A DNA stretch of 64,000 nt. Source: Branchiostoma floridae (lineage: Eukaryota > Chordata > Leptocardii > Amphioxiformes > Branchiostomatidae). The stretch covers positions 14,792,635 to 14,856,634 of the forward strand of contig NC_049995.1 in NCBI RefSeq assembly GCF_000003815.2, written 5' to 3'. The notes below the pieces were generated by a model that saw nothing but the letters and a program-made list of their open reading frames with translations, was not told the DNA's origin and ran no database searches. A program made the translations under genes and the position numbers. This document shows positions 35,398-46,600 of the stretch, piece by piece (position 1 is the stretch's first letter; the number at the start of each line of letters is the position of its first letter).

Positions 35398-38300
35398 ATG
35401 GTGAGAACTTTTTTTTTTTTGTCTATTTTGCTTTTGGACGGACGAGGACAATGTGGCACTGCACTCAAGTTTTTGTAACTTATATTAACAGTTCCACATA
35501 CACGGTACAGACAGAAGGTATTTTTACACCTGGGTGAAGTGAGGAAGGTCGTGTAAAGTGCCTTTCCCAAGGGCACAACGTCGGGGCGGGGCACGGCGGG
35601 GATCGAACTCAGAACCTCTAGGTTCCGAGCCGAACGCTCTACCAGTTACGCCACGCCCGACGCCACGTGAGAACTTCTGCATTGATATCTGACATTTAAA
35701 TCTTGTGCATGCTGACTTAAGTCCTCTTTTACCAAAAAAGTTTCTGGCTGAAGTCCTATCTTACCATAAAAGTTTTTGACTGTTTTGTTCGTGTCATTTA
35801 GGACGTTTTCAGTTCGTTTGTAGAAATGTATGAAAATTTGGCAACAAAGTTTTTGTCTCCAATCCATCTGTATTTTCGGAGCGTAAAGAAGTTTTTTTTT
35901 CATTGTGGTTACCTTGTCTCCAAAGTTATTTTTTTCTTCTTTGAAACAGTCTTTTTGCATTTTCAGCCTCTGCCCGCAACCCATGAAATCCACCTTCACG
36001 GCTCTGTCAACGGCCACGAGTTCGACTTGGTGGGCAGTGGAAAAGGTGACCCGAAAGCCGTAAGTTTGCCGTTAACGTTTCGTCGCTTTTCTTTGACTTG
36101 AGCAAGGATAACGTCCTTGCCTTCAGTTATCGGTTTTCTGGTGCACAGCGATAACGTGATTATACAGAATAGTTCTAAATTTAGCGTGCACATGCTTATG
36201 GTCGCTTTTTGATAACTGCTAATGGAAAGATTTGTACGCCAGAGATGCCCATCAAATGATCACCACGACTCTTCAAAGCTTCCTGGTCTTAGCGGTCTTA
36301 TTCAGACCGTTGTTGGGATTCAGACAGGAGGACGAAAATATTGTGTTTGGTCGGCAATAGACCTATCCTGTCGAACGCAATGTCGAACAAATAGAACCTC
36401 CTATTCTATTTCGAACACCTCCGTCAAAAACTGTCCCAGTATAACATAAATGGCTATTTATGACGAATGTGTTCGAAATAGAACCATGACCGAGCAGTCC
36501 TGGACCTGGTGCCGAATCTTCCTGAGCAGTTAGAGGCCGAATTGTCCAAGAGCTTTCATTGGGCAGTCTGACACCATGCCGGGACAGTCGATTCGGCTCC
36601 TTGCCTAGGGCTGAGGGCGCAACACTCTAACCCTAACCCTAACCTCAATAGCCCTACCCATACTCAAACCTATCACCATAATCCGACCCGCCCTGGACCT
36701 GGTGCCGATTAGCCCTGGTGCCGATCCTCAATGTTAGGCATTCGTTTCTGTCTCAGTAAATTCTAAGGAAACAATTACAACTCTCACTACAGGGCTCGCT
36801 GGTGACCGAAGTGAAATCCACCATGGGTCCCCTGAAGTTCTCTCCTCACTTGATGATCCCCCACCTCGGGTACGGGTACTACCAGTACCTCCCCTACCCG
36901 GACGGACCCTCGCCTTTCCAGACCGCCATGCTCGATGGATCGGGGTAAGTTATATTTCCGTGTTCGTTACTGTTTATATTCTGGATGATGTACTGATCTT
37001 GATGATAAAGGTGACATTTTTACCGTGGATGTTGTTTGTAGATATATGTCAGGAACCGCTCGATGATTCGCGATGGTCTTTGTGACCAGGTGGGGTAACC
37101 CCGAAAGTGCTGAATGTTAATTTGGATCTCCTAGATATTTTCACGTTAGTAGTGTCTGGTGTAGTAGTCTGGGAAATCTTGTTTCTTCATGATAAGTCAC
37201 TGTGGTTAAATTCACTCTCAAATTTTATCTTTTTTTTTAATTTTCATAATTCTGACCTGCTCAGGTATAAAGTCCACCGTGTGTTCAACTTTGAGGACGG
37301 TGGCGTGTTGTCCATCGACTACAATTATGCCTACGAGGGGACTCACATCAAGTCCGACTTTAAGGTGCGTTTTACTGAAAATTGTTTTCACTTTATTTGT
37401 ATTTCCAGGGCAATACACTCATGTCCTTTGATAAGAAAGTTATATTTGGCGCGTGTTTGTCTGTGTGTGTCTGTCTGTCTGTAAACTAGATAACACGAGA
37501 GGCTTGGGTTGATCCTGATAATATTTGTTACGTGGGTAGGGGTCAGAAAAATCTCCACGGTTCGTCAATGAAACCGCACAAATGACGTCACAATGATGTG
37601 GAATTTTTTTTTCAAATTAATCTAATTTTATGTGCACACCATTTTCTTTTTTTTCTTCAAAATTTTGTCGTCATACTTTAATAGTTTAAGAGTAAGGGTG
37701 TCTTCTTACCCCCCTACCCCCTTCCTATGATGACCAAAATAGCCCGATCGGCTAAGTAAAATTTGTTATAAAAACAATGTTGGTGTTTTCCTGCCTCAGC
37801 TGATGGGAAGCGGTTTCCCTGACGACGGCCCAGTCATGACCAGCCAAATTGTCGACCAGGACGGCTGCGTGTCCAAGAAGACGTATCTTAACGACAACAC
37901 CATCGTGGACAGCTTCGACTGGTCTTACAAGTGAGTCTTTACTACCGTTGCGAGCTCTAAATTACGAGGAGGCATGACCCCGACGGGAAGGGGGGAACTC
38001 TGCTATTTATTTGTCGGCATCATGGTCATGCCTCCTCGTAATTTAGAGCTCGCAGACTCGTCGTCCGATTGATTTTCACCTAATGTGAAGGAGGTATTAG
38101 GGTGCACTCTTAAAGCACTTATGCGTCAAGCTTGCGTCACTACGGGGTTCGAAAGATACTCAACGAACTTCAGAAATAATGAACGAATTTTCTGACTTTT
38201 TGTGTATTTTGTCGTCTTCTAAGTCATACTTTGACGTATAACGCAATATCTAAATTATAAAAAAATCGGAGAAAATAGCAAAGCAGTGACGCAGTGAACG

Positions 38301-38932
38301 AATCACTGTGACTCAAGCTTGACGCAAGTGCAGTGAGAGTGCACCTTAAGGCTTTACATTTTTTAAGATGCCCAGCATGACTCGAGATGGCTTGAATGAT
38401 ATTTGATATGCAGGTGGGTCTTGAAAAGACCTCGATATGGTCAGATTGTTGCCGTCCACCCCACACTCCCCCCGCAACTTGTTACGGTACTGCAGCGGGT
38501 TTCATCTTTTGTTCTGGACATGGTCGTATTAAAAACTTGTAATGAAAGCCTTTGCGATGCTGTCTTCAATGTCTGCTGTACAGCAAAGTTCACCACTTCT
38601 TCGATTTCAGTTGATTTTTCACGTGAATACTATCCTTTTTTCAGCCCTATAATCATATGTGAAGAGTTTCAAAGCGGCATATCCACAACTGCTTCTAAGG
38701 AATGAAGAGTCTACGCGAATGATTCTAACTTTTTTAACCAATTCCTTCCAGTCTGCAGAATGGGAAGCGCTACAGGGCTCGAGTGACGAGCAACTACATC
38801 TTCGGGAAGCCCCTCGCGGCCGATGTAATGAAGAAGCAGCCGGTCTTCGTGTACCGCAAGTGCTACGTGAAGTCTACCCAGACCGAGATCACCCTGGACG
38901 AGAGGGAGAAGGCGTTCTACGAAGTGGTTTAA
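35398..38932 (+). CDS. GFP-like fluorescent protein, lancelet type, tandem copy 1
   Basis: Exons: 35398-35400 (only the ATG), 35967-36059, 36793-36944, 37265-37364, 37800-37930, 38752-38932. All junctions are GT/AG and in frame; 219 residues then TAA. The protein opens MPLPATHEIHLHGSVNGHEF. The chromophore tripeptide Gly58-Tyr59-Gly60 lies in PHLGYGYYQYLPYPDG. The conserved Arg of the maturation site is in VHRVFNFEDGG; GSGFPDDGPVMTSQ and the C-terminal LDEREKAFYE fit the family beta-can. Known: lancelet GFPs form multi-gene clusters, often green, with a GYG chromophore that forms autocatalytically. All key residues are present, so it looks functional; colour and brightness cannot be read. Introns 1, 2 and 5 hold insertions listed separately. 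Confidence 0.95.
35411..35666 (-). mobile_element. tRNA-derived SINE in GFP copy 1 intron 1, at the splice donor
   Basis: On the minus strand it begins with a tRNA-like head (GTGGCGTAACTGGTAGAGCG, B box GTTCGATCCCC), then TTGGGAAAGGCACTTTACAC and TCACCCAGGTGTAAAAAT, ending in poly(A) (poly-T at 35411). The direct repeat GTGAGAACTT flanks it (35401-35410, 35667-35676). GFP copy 2 has the empty site (43608-43617). Confidence 0.92.
36407..36480. mobile_element. Foldback element in GFP copy 1 intron 2
   Basis: TATTTCGAACACCTCCGTCA (36407-36426) is inverted at 36461-36480 with two changes. The same element sits in GFP copy 2 (44549-44622), so it predates the gene duplication; a partial copy lies near 34380-34480. 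Confidence 0.75.
37949..38054. mobile_element. Foldback element in GFP copy 1 intron 5
   Basis: Perfect 31-bp inverted arms at 37949-37979 and 38024-38054 (TGCGAGCTCTAAATTACGAG and onward). Absent from GFP copy 2. A related end lies at 63750-63815. Confidence 0.85.
38101..38345. mobile_element. MITE-like element in GFP copy 1 intron 5
   Basis: Ends GGTGCACTCT and AGAGTGCACC; sub-terminal AAGCTTGCGTCACT / AAGCTTGACGCAAG. A diverged relative lies at 30169-30360. Absent from GFP copy 2. Confidence 0.75.
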
Positions 38933-38940
38933 GCCCCTGT

Positions 38941-39328
38941 TAGGCTAACGTCACATTTCCAAACCGGGGCTCGGTCGGGCTGTTTGTAGAAACGAAAAAT
39001 AAAAATGTATACGTAAAAATATACACAGATAATGCCCAGGACTGTTCTCTTTACGTCTTGTGTAGTTTGGTGTCTTTTATATCATACGTTTCGTTCCCGA
39101 AAGCTGCCGGGCCGGGCACCGGTTTGGAAATGTGACGTAGGCTTAGGTCACATTTTAAAACCGGGGCCCGGCCGGGATGTTTTAAGAAACGAAAATTATA
39201 ATGTATACCTAAAATTTACATAACTCATGCCAAGGAATCTTGTTTTGACATTTTGTGTATTTTGATGCATTTTATATCATTCTTTTCGCTGCCCGGCCGA
39301 GCCCCGGTTTGGAAATGTGACTTAGGCC
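38941..39328. mobile_element. Two MITEs end to end directly behind GFP copy 1
   Basis: Each copy (about 38941-39142 and 39140-39328) has inverted ends of the type GTCACATTTCCAAACCGG / CCGGTTTGGAAATGTGAC and a middle with GAAACGAAAA and AATGTATAC. The first begins about 9 bp after the GFP stop and contains AATAAA (38998-39003). Diverged single ends occur at about 43197 and 61916. Confidence 0.82.
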
Positions 39329-39589
39329 TTACAAACAGCCGAACTTGGCTCCCGAACACTAGCCGACCGTTGGTCGACCGACGGTCGGCAGTCGTTCGGG
39401 AGCAGTCTGACCGGTTTAGGCCACGCCTATCTTTTAGTCCCGAACATGTCCCGAACATGTCCTATAACCATCTCACGACCAGTAAATGACTTACTCCCGA
39501 CAGAGCCCCAAATACTATCTAACCTACTCCCAACCGTTTCGACCTCTAGCTGCAGACTGCCGAATCTCAGCTGACTGATTATTATGTTA

Positions 39590-39990
39590 TGTAACCATGG
39601 GTTTAGAAGATATATCCTTTGCTTATAAGTACCTTTGTTACCTAAAATCATCGAACAGTTGTAATAGACAAGCATTAGATGGTGATGGCAAATATGGACC
39701 AGTAGACTGCAATTGTTATAATCAAGTAATCCCTGTGCAGTTTGCACTTGTCATGCAATACAGAACAAGCCTTCATAACAAGTATATTCCCGTAGTTACC
39801 TTTTACTTATAATGTAATTACTGTGGTTACTATGATATAGACGCTTTTGACATCTTCAATTGGAAGTCTGACATCATCCATTGAAGGTCGGCTGTGATGT
39901 TGTAATAAACACCCCATGCATGTTCATATCTTCATTGTGTACACCTTTGTCCGAGCCGCTAACATTGACTCTAAACATCTCCAAACTTTA
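39590..39990 (+). repeat. Dispersed copy of part of the H15 gene's 3' UTR region
   Basis: It parallels 28555-28950 in order: CAGTTG.AATAGA, CAGTAGACTGCAATTGTTAT, GCAATACAGAACAAGC, AGTTACCTTTTA, TGTAATAAAC, TCATATCTTCATTGT / TCGTATCTTCATTGT. No coding part of the H15 gene is present here. Confidence 0.7.
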
Positions 39991-40230
39991 ATAAGATAAC
40001 CAATAACCAGGTCAATGTTATGGCAACATCCGTTCGGAAAGGCAACAAAACGTTTTCGAGACGGAAAAATTGAAGAAAAGTCACACGAGCTTCGGTCACC
40101 CTCTCGGACGTAAAGCTTGAGGCCCTTTATTTGAGGTTAGCCTCAAATAAGGGGCCTCTAGCACGTTTATGGTCTCACCACGCCTATCATTACCTAATCC
40201 ATTGACCTCCAGTTCATTGTGTGTGTGTTT

Positions 40231-40245
40231 GGGGGGGGGGGGGGG
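40231..40245 (+). repeat. G homopolymer run
   Basis: Fifteen G in a row after a short GT tract. It could form a quadruplex or be an assembly-length artefact. Confidence 0.8.
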
Positions 40246-41056
40246 CTTGGCAAGGTAGACAAGTCAGGTCAAGTTTATTGCACAACGATTGCAACAGGTA
40301 CAATGTATGGCAAGTATTACGTATTATTAACAACTACAAACTATCTACACTGATATGAAGATAGACGTTCCTATTACCTGACTCATATCAAGTCGTTAAG
40401 ACAGGCATTAACATTTGCACGAGGCTGTTTGCATATGTCCTTAAGTACGATTAGTCATTTTGCACATTGATTTTTTTCTTGATAACCTGCTTTTCTCGTG
40501 GTGGTACGGTAAACAAAGACGTGACCTACTTAAAACAACTTCTTACAAAGGTGTCTTGACCTGCTTAAAACGGGCGTACCTCAGAATGGAAATTTTTGAA
40601 TTTTCTACAATGATCAGTATCGCTCAACTGCTGTACATTGTGAATGTACGGCAACAAATACAAAGTAATCTGTTGTAAAGACGATGACTACTGGTATACA
40701 TTAATTAGTGGTGTATACCTGTTAAAGGGCTACAAACATATTGCCGTAAGAATGTATAGAATGCATTGATATAGCTGGGCAATCAATTATGTCATTTTTT
40801 TCATTCTAGTCATTTTTAGTCTATCTATAGGACAATTCACTCCCAGGTCAATCAACTCCTATAGGCTTTTATTCCCGACTTTACCAAAGTCCTCTATTAC
40901 TATTCGACCAGGCCGGAGTCTGGTAGAGACTACCGTCCATCTGTGCTTCAACAGCGGACGGTACTTCACTGACGCTTGACCTGTCAACATATCGTAATTG
41001 GTTTTTTCTAAGCAAAGTCTATCGGGACAGTCGAACAGTACAAAGAACACTACCAG

Positions 41057-41243
41057 CGGCCACGTAATCTCCAAGCAGATCTTACGGTAGCATAAGATAG
41101 TATCAAAAGCTGGTAGAAGAGTGAAGCCGGCCTAGGAGTGTGTTTCGCTACATGGCAAATGCACACCTCTTAGCTGACTACACTCCTTGGCCAGTTTGGT
41201 ACTATCTTATGCCATCGTAGGATCTGCTTGGATTACGGCCACG
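41057..41243. mobile_element. MITE-like element with long inverted ends
   Basis: The left end CGGCCACGTAATCTCCAAGC through CATAAGATAGTA (41057-41103) is inverted with few mismatches at 41200-41243 (TACTATCTTATG to GGATTACGGCCACG). Confidence 0.75.
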
Positions 41244-41263
41244 CGCGTAAACGTACGGTCGTT

Positions 41264-41328
41264 GACCTTAAGTCTGTTGGCATGAACGGTCTGAGTCGTC
41301 CGACATCTATGCCAACAGACTTAAGGTC
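41264..41328. repeat. Inverted repeat, 20-bp perfect arms
   Basis: GACCTTAAGTCTGTTGGCAT at 41264-41283 pairs with 41309-41328. The 25-bp loop is GC-balanced. It directly follows the 41057 element. Confidence 0.8.
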
Positions 41329-41503
41329 GATGTTCGAAACCGACTTGATGCACTCTTCTTTTTGATGATTTTCTTTACCATTTATCACGATGCTGTCGCA
41401 CATTTTTACATTGAAACGTGCAAACGAAGCAGGAGCCTAAAAAAAGATGTTCTGTATGGAGAGATGGAAAACTAAGAAAGCAGTGGTGGTGACCATTACT
41501 CTA

Positions 41504-41814
41504 AAGCTAGGGGCACAACCCACCGTACTTGCAACTGCGTGGTGTCTACGTGCCAAAACGTGGGCAATCGCACAGAGATTGTACGTTGTAAGCACGTACA
41601 ACTCACTTACCACTTGCGCAACGAACGATGCACGCAACCGGCGCACGGCCAGGCTTGGCGTGCAGACCACATACTTACACCTTAGCTTGCGCAACCGTGC
41701 GAGAGACTTGCGTCGAGACGTACTCCCTCCCTGCTCTTGCCAGTCCTTCCGGACGTGAACTCCCCAAAAAACGTACGGACAAAAAGCACGTACGGCGGGT
41801 TGTGCCCCTAGCTT
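41504..41814. mobile_element. MITE-like element with GC-richer interior
   Basis: AAGCTAGGGGCACAACCCAC (41504) mirrors CGGGTTGTGCCCCTAGCTT (41814). The interior is rich in GCGCAA, CACGTA and ACGT words. The open frame over it looks accidental. Confidence 0.75.
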
Positions 41815-43429
41815 AACCTACATCGACGACCATTACTTGGTCCACGTCAAGCCATGCAGGCGTCAGCATTTGCACGTGTCATTAAGAACAATTTGTCATT
41901 TTGAACATTGTTTTTATTGATAAATTGTTTTCTCGAAGGGCAGACGGTAAACAAAGACTGTGACTATCTCTAGACATAACGATGTTTTTATCGCAGGGTC
42001 CTTGGCACTTAAGAAACGTAACCTACTTTTAAAAGTTCAGCGACCGAAGGTGACTTCTGTACAAGCAGCACATTTCATACTACTGTGGGTGACGCGTTAG
42101 CTTATCCGTTCTAGATTTTAACATACTTTCAGAAGCCACACATATTTTGCAATACGATCGCCAGATCTTATGTTATGCTAAGAAATGTTCGTGGCAATCC
42201 AAATGCTGTCCGAGCTTTATAGATATCATGCCGGTAGGGGTAATAATAGGTGGGGCCTGTCACCTAGCAACGGACATTTCAGCCAACCAGCTGATCAAAC
42301 ACCTGTACTTCGCAATCTAAAATATCACGACCGTCTGTCTAGAACAGTAGCAAACGTTTTCCATTCAATTTATCTTTCTGGTGAACAAAACACAACACCT
42401 AATACATAAAATCATAGTAATCTTAAAATACATCCAAAACAGACCAGAGACCGACCTCCGTCAGGACAGAAGTAAAACTAAGTCCCCTAACTAGTGTCAA
42501 GTCGTAAAGACATTCTTCAAGCAGATGTTGAACGTATTTTGGGCATCATTCATTCTTTCCGGTTGTCATTCTTGTGAATAAAATACAAAAAATGATATTA
42601 ATCTTAAACGACGTCCAAAACAGAACAGTACCCGACCTCTGCTAGCACAGACGAAAAACTGAGAAAGCAAGTGCGATGGCCGCGCCCTGCTTCGTGTCAA
42701 GTCATAAAGACAGGCGTCAGCATTTTCACAGGTCATTAAGAATAATTTGTCATTTTGAACATTGTTTTATTCCAGATAAGTTGCTTTCTCGTGGGTAGAC
42801 TGTAAACAAAGACTGCGGTTATCTTCAAGCATAACGATGTTTATCTTACAGTATCCTTGTCACTTATCCGTTCTAGATAGACTTTATCCTAGTTTTCGAA
42901 CCAACATACATTTGTACCAGGCACGAACTGCCGTACAATCGAGGAACGTAACCTAGTTAAATGACATCTTACATACGTGTGTTAACTTGCTTAAAGCAGC
43001 GTTTTAAAGCTCATTCCCAACCAAGCAAAATTGAGTCCTAATCTGTAACTTGATTTCATCTTCTGAGACTGGCTGGCTTCCCCTGCCCAAAAAAACGTAA
43101 TTATGGGAACTGGATTGTGATATCGGGGTAACAGATCCCCTTTTTCGGGAAAAGAACCCAATTTGTGCCAATAGTTTCTTTCATCCCACTTAGGCTTACG
43201 TTAAATTTCCAAACCGGTCCCCGACCTGGGTAGCTTTTGCATATCAATTCAAAGCTAGGATATTCTTCGACAAGATTTCTCCTGACGATAAACAACGGAT
43301 GTTCTTCACCGTTTACAAAATCATATCCAATTGCTTGAGTAACTGCTTGCTTTGGGGCGTAAATTCCAATGATGCGTATACTTCATTGGGGCTCGTGGAA
43401 CGTGACCTACATGAAACAACTTTGTTGGG

Positions 43430-43604
43430 AGAAACAACAGTTATTAATAACTGTCAAGCTGACTCCTCCCACAAGTTAAACTCTTCCCACACCTTTTTTT
43501 TATCAAAAAACGGTATAAAAAGGCTCTGCCCGGGGACCGCACCGCACTTCCCGAACAAGCTGTCTTCCCGAGTTCATCCGAGACGAGCAAAGATCCGCGC
43601 AACC
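43430..43604 (+). promoter_or_regulatory. Proximal promoter and 5' UTR of GFP copy 2
   Basis: TATAAAAA at 43514-43521, about 90 bp before the ATG, then GGCTCTGCCCGGGGACCGCA. ACTGTCAAGCTGACTCCTCC at about 43450 is shared with copy 1. A short inverted repeat AACAGTTATTAATAACTGT lies just upstream (43436-43454). Confidence 0.7.
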
Positions 43605-46600
43605 ATGGTGAGAACTTCTGCATTGATATCTGACATTTAAATCTTGTGCATTCTGACTGAAGTCCTCTTTTACCAAAAAAAATTCTGGCTGAAGTCCTAT
43701 CTTTAATACCATAAAAGTTTTTGACTCTTTTGTTCGTGTCATTCGGGACATTTTCAGTTCGTTTGTAGAAATGTATGAAAATATGGCAACAAAGTTTTTG
43801 TCTCCAATTCGTCTGTATTTTTGGAGCGTAAAGAAGTTTTTTTTTCATTGTGGTTACCTTGTCTCCAAATTTTTTTCTTCTTTGAAACAGTTTTTGTTGC
43901 CATTTCAGCCTCTGCCCGCAACCCATGAAATCCACCTTCACGGCTCAGTCAACGGCCACGAGTTCGACTTGGTGGGCGGTGGAAAAGGAGACCCGAAAGC
44001 CGTAAGTGTGCCGTTAACGTTTCGTCGCTTTTCTTTGACTTCCGCAAGGATAACGTCCTTGCCTCCAGTAATCGGTTTTCTGGTGCATAGCGATAACGTG
44101 ATTATACAGAATAGTTCTAAATTTAGCTTGCACATGCTTATGGTCACCTTTTGATAACTGCTAATGGAAAGATTTGTACGCCAGAGATGCCCATCAAATG
44201 ATCACCACGACTCTTCAAAGCTTCCTGGTCTTAGCGGTCTTATTCAGACCGTTGTTGGGAGTCAGACAGGAGGAGAAAAATTGTGTTTGGTCGGCAATGG
44301 ACCGATCCTGTCGAACGCAATGTCGAACAAATAGAACCTCGTATTCTATTTCGAGCATCATCATCATCATGGCAGGGTATTGTCGCTCTCTTTGAGGAAC
44401 CCCTCCCTTGAACTGTTCCAGACTCTTCTGCATCTTGCAGTCTGTGGCCAGGTGGGGCCTAGGTGTATCTGCAGGTTGTCTCTCCACCTGGTGCATGGCC
44501 TCCCTCTGCGTCTCCTCCATTCTCTGGGAGTCCACTCCGTGACCCGACTATTTCGAGCACCTCCGTCAAAAACTGCCCAAGTATAACATAAATGGCTATT
44601 TATGACGGAGGTGTTCGAAATAGAACCATGATCGAACAGTGGGCGGGGTTTGGGTATCTTTCCATCGGTCTACGAGGTTGAAAATTGACGGTCGGCAACG
44701 TAACTGAATTTTCCCGTCGACCTTCGTTGAGCAGGCAATCAGCCAACCACTGGGAGTGGTCGGGGGGCAAAGTCGTGCTCGAGGAGGTCCTGAGTGTTTC
44801 GGGACCTGGGCAGTTCGGCACCATGCCGGGACGGTCGATTCGGATCCATGCCTAGGGCTGAGGGCGCAACACTTTAAACCTAACCTAACCTAAACCTAAC
44901 CTAAACCTAACCTAAACCTAACCTAACCCTAACCCTAACCCTAACCCTAACCCTAACCCTAACCCTAACCCTAACCCTAACCCTAACCCTAACCCTAACC
45001 CTTATAACCCTACCCATACTCAAGCCCATCACATAATCCGAGCCGCCCTGGACCTGGTGCCGAATAGTCCTCATGCCGATCCGCAATTTTCCTGGACCTG
45101 GTGCCGAATCGTCCTGAGCAGTTAGAGGCCGAATTGTCCAAGAGCATTCAGTGGGCAGTTTGGCGCCATGCCGGGACGGCCGATTCGGCTTCTTGCTTAG
45201 GGCTGAGGGCGCAACACCCTAACCCTAACCCTAACCGTAATAACCCTACCCATACTCAAGCCCATCACATAATCCGAGCAATCCTGGACCTTTTGCCGAA
45301 TAGTCCTGATGCCGATCCTCAATGTAAGGCATCCGTTTCTGCCTCAGTAAATTCTAAGGAAACAATTACAACTCTCATTACAGGGCTCGCTGGTGACCGA
45401 AGTGAAATCCACCAAGGGTCCGCTGAAGTTCTCTCCCCACTTGATGATCCCCCACCTCGGGTACGGGTACTACCAGTACCTCCCCTACCCGGACGGACCC
45501 TCGCCTTTCCAGACCGCCATGCTCGATGGATCGGGGTAAGTTATATTTCCGTGTTCGTTACTGTTTTCATTCTGGATGATGTACTGATCTTGATGATAAA
45601 GGTGACATTTTTACTGTGGATGTTGTTTGTAGATATATGTCAGGAACCGCTCGATGATTGGCGATGGTCTTTGTGACTAGGTGGGGTAACCGCGAAAGTG
45701 CTGAATGTTAATTTGGATCTCCTAGATACGTTCACGTTAGTATTGTTTGGTCTGGGAAATCTTGTTTCTTCATGATATATATTACTGTGGTTAAATCCAC
45801 TCTCAAATTTTATCTTTTTTTTTATTTTTAAAATTTTGAACTGCGCAGGTACAAAGTCCACCGTGTGTTCAACTTTGAGGACGGTGGCGTGTTGTCCATC
45901 GAGTACAATTATTCCTACGAGGGAACTCACATCAAGTCCGACTTTAAGGTGCGTTTTTCCGAAAATTGTCTTCACTTTATTTGTTTCTCTAGGGCAATAC
46001 ACTCATGTCTTTTGACAAAAAAGTTATTTTGGGGCGTGTTTGTCTGTGTGTGGGTGTGTGTGTGTGTGTCTGTCTGTAAACTAATTAACACGAAAGGCTT
46101 GGATTAATCCTGATAATATTTGTTACGTGGGTAGGGGTCAGAAAACGAAGGTCAAGGTCGATAATAGGGCTACCTAGCGGCTTTCTAAGGTACTACAGCT
46201 TAACTTCCATTTTTGATGTCTCGTGTTCTGAGTACGTACAGTAGGATTCATTTTCTACGGTTGGTCAACACAATCGCACCAATGACGTCAGAAATACGAA
46301 TGATGTCAACATTGTTTGAATTAATCTAATTCTACGTGCACACCATTCTCTCAAAATTTGGTGGTCATACGATAAGTAGTTTAGGACTTAGGGGGTCTTC
46401 TTGCAACGCCACCACCACCCACCACCCCCACCCGTCCAAGCAAAATTTGTTATAAAACAATGTTGGTGTTTTCCTGCCTCAGCTGATGGGAAGCGGTTTC
46501 CCTGACGACGGCCCAGTCATGACCAGCCAGATTGTCGACCAGGACGGCTGCGTGTCCAAGAAGACGTATCTTAACGACAACACCATCGTGGACAGCTTCG

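Larger units (their letters stand above)
40000..43420. other. Non-coding region between the GFP genes
   Basis: No gene seen. Pieces of the GFP-flank repeat occur at 40480-40680, 41985-42150 (TTTTAAAAGTTCAGCGACC, GACGCGTTAGCTTATCCGTT) and 42690-43020. Between them lie the inverted-repeat elements listed separately. Confidence 0.6.

Noticed and set aside
35646..36101. Extra open frames over GFP introns 1-2 (also 43444-44154)
   Set aside because: They run through splice sites of the clear GFP exons; duplicates in the second copy reflect gene duplication.
41447..41816. Protein-coding frames on both strands
   Set aside because: They fill a MITE-like element with matching inverted ends; no homology recognised.
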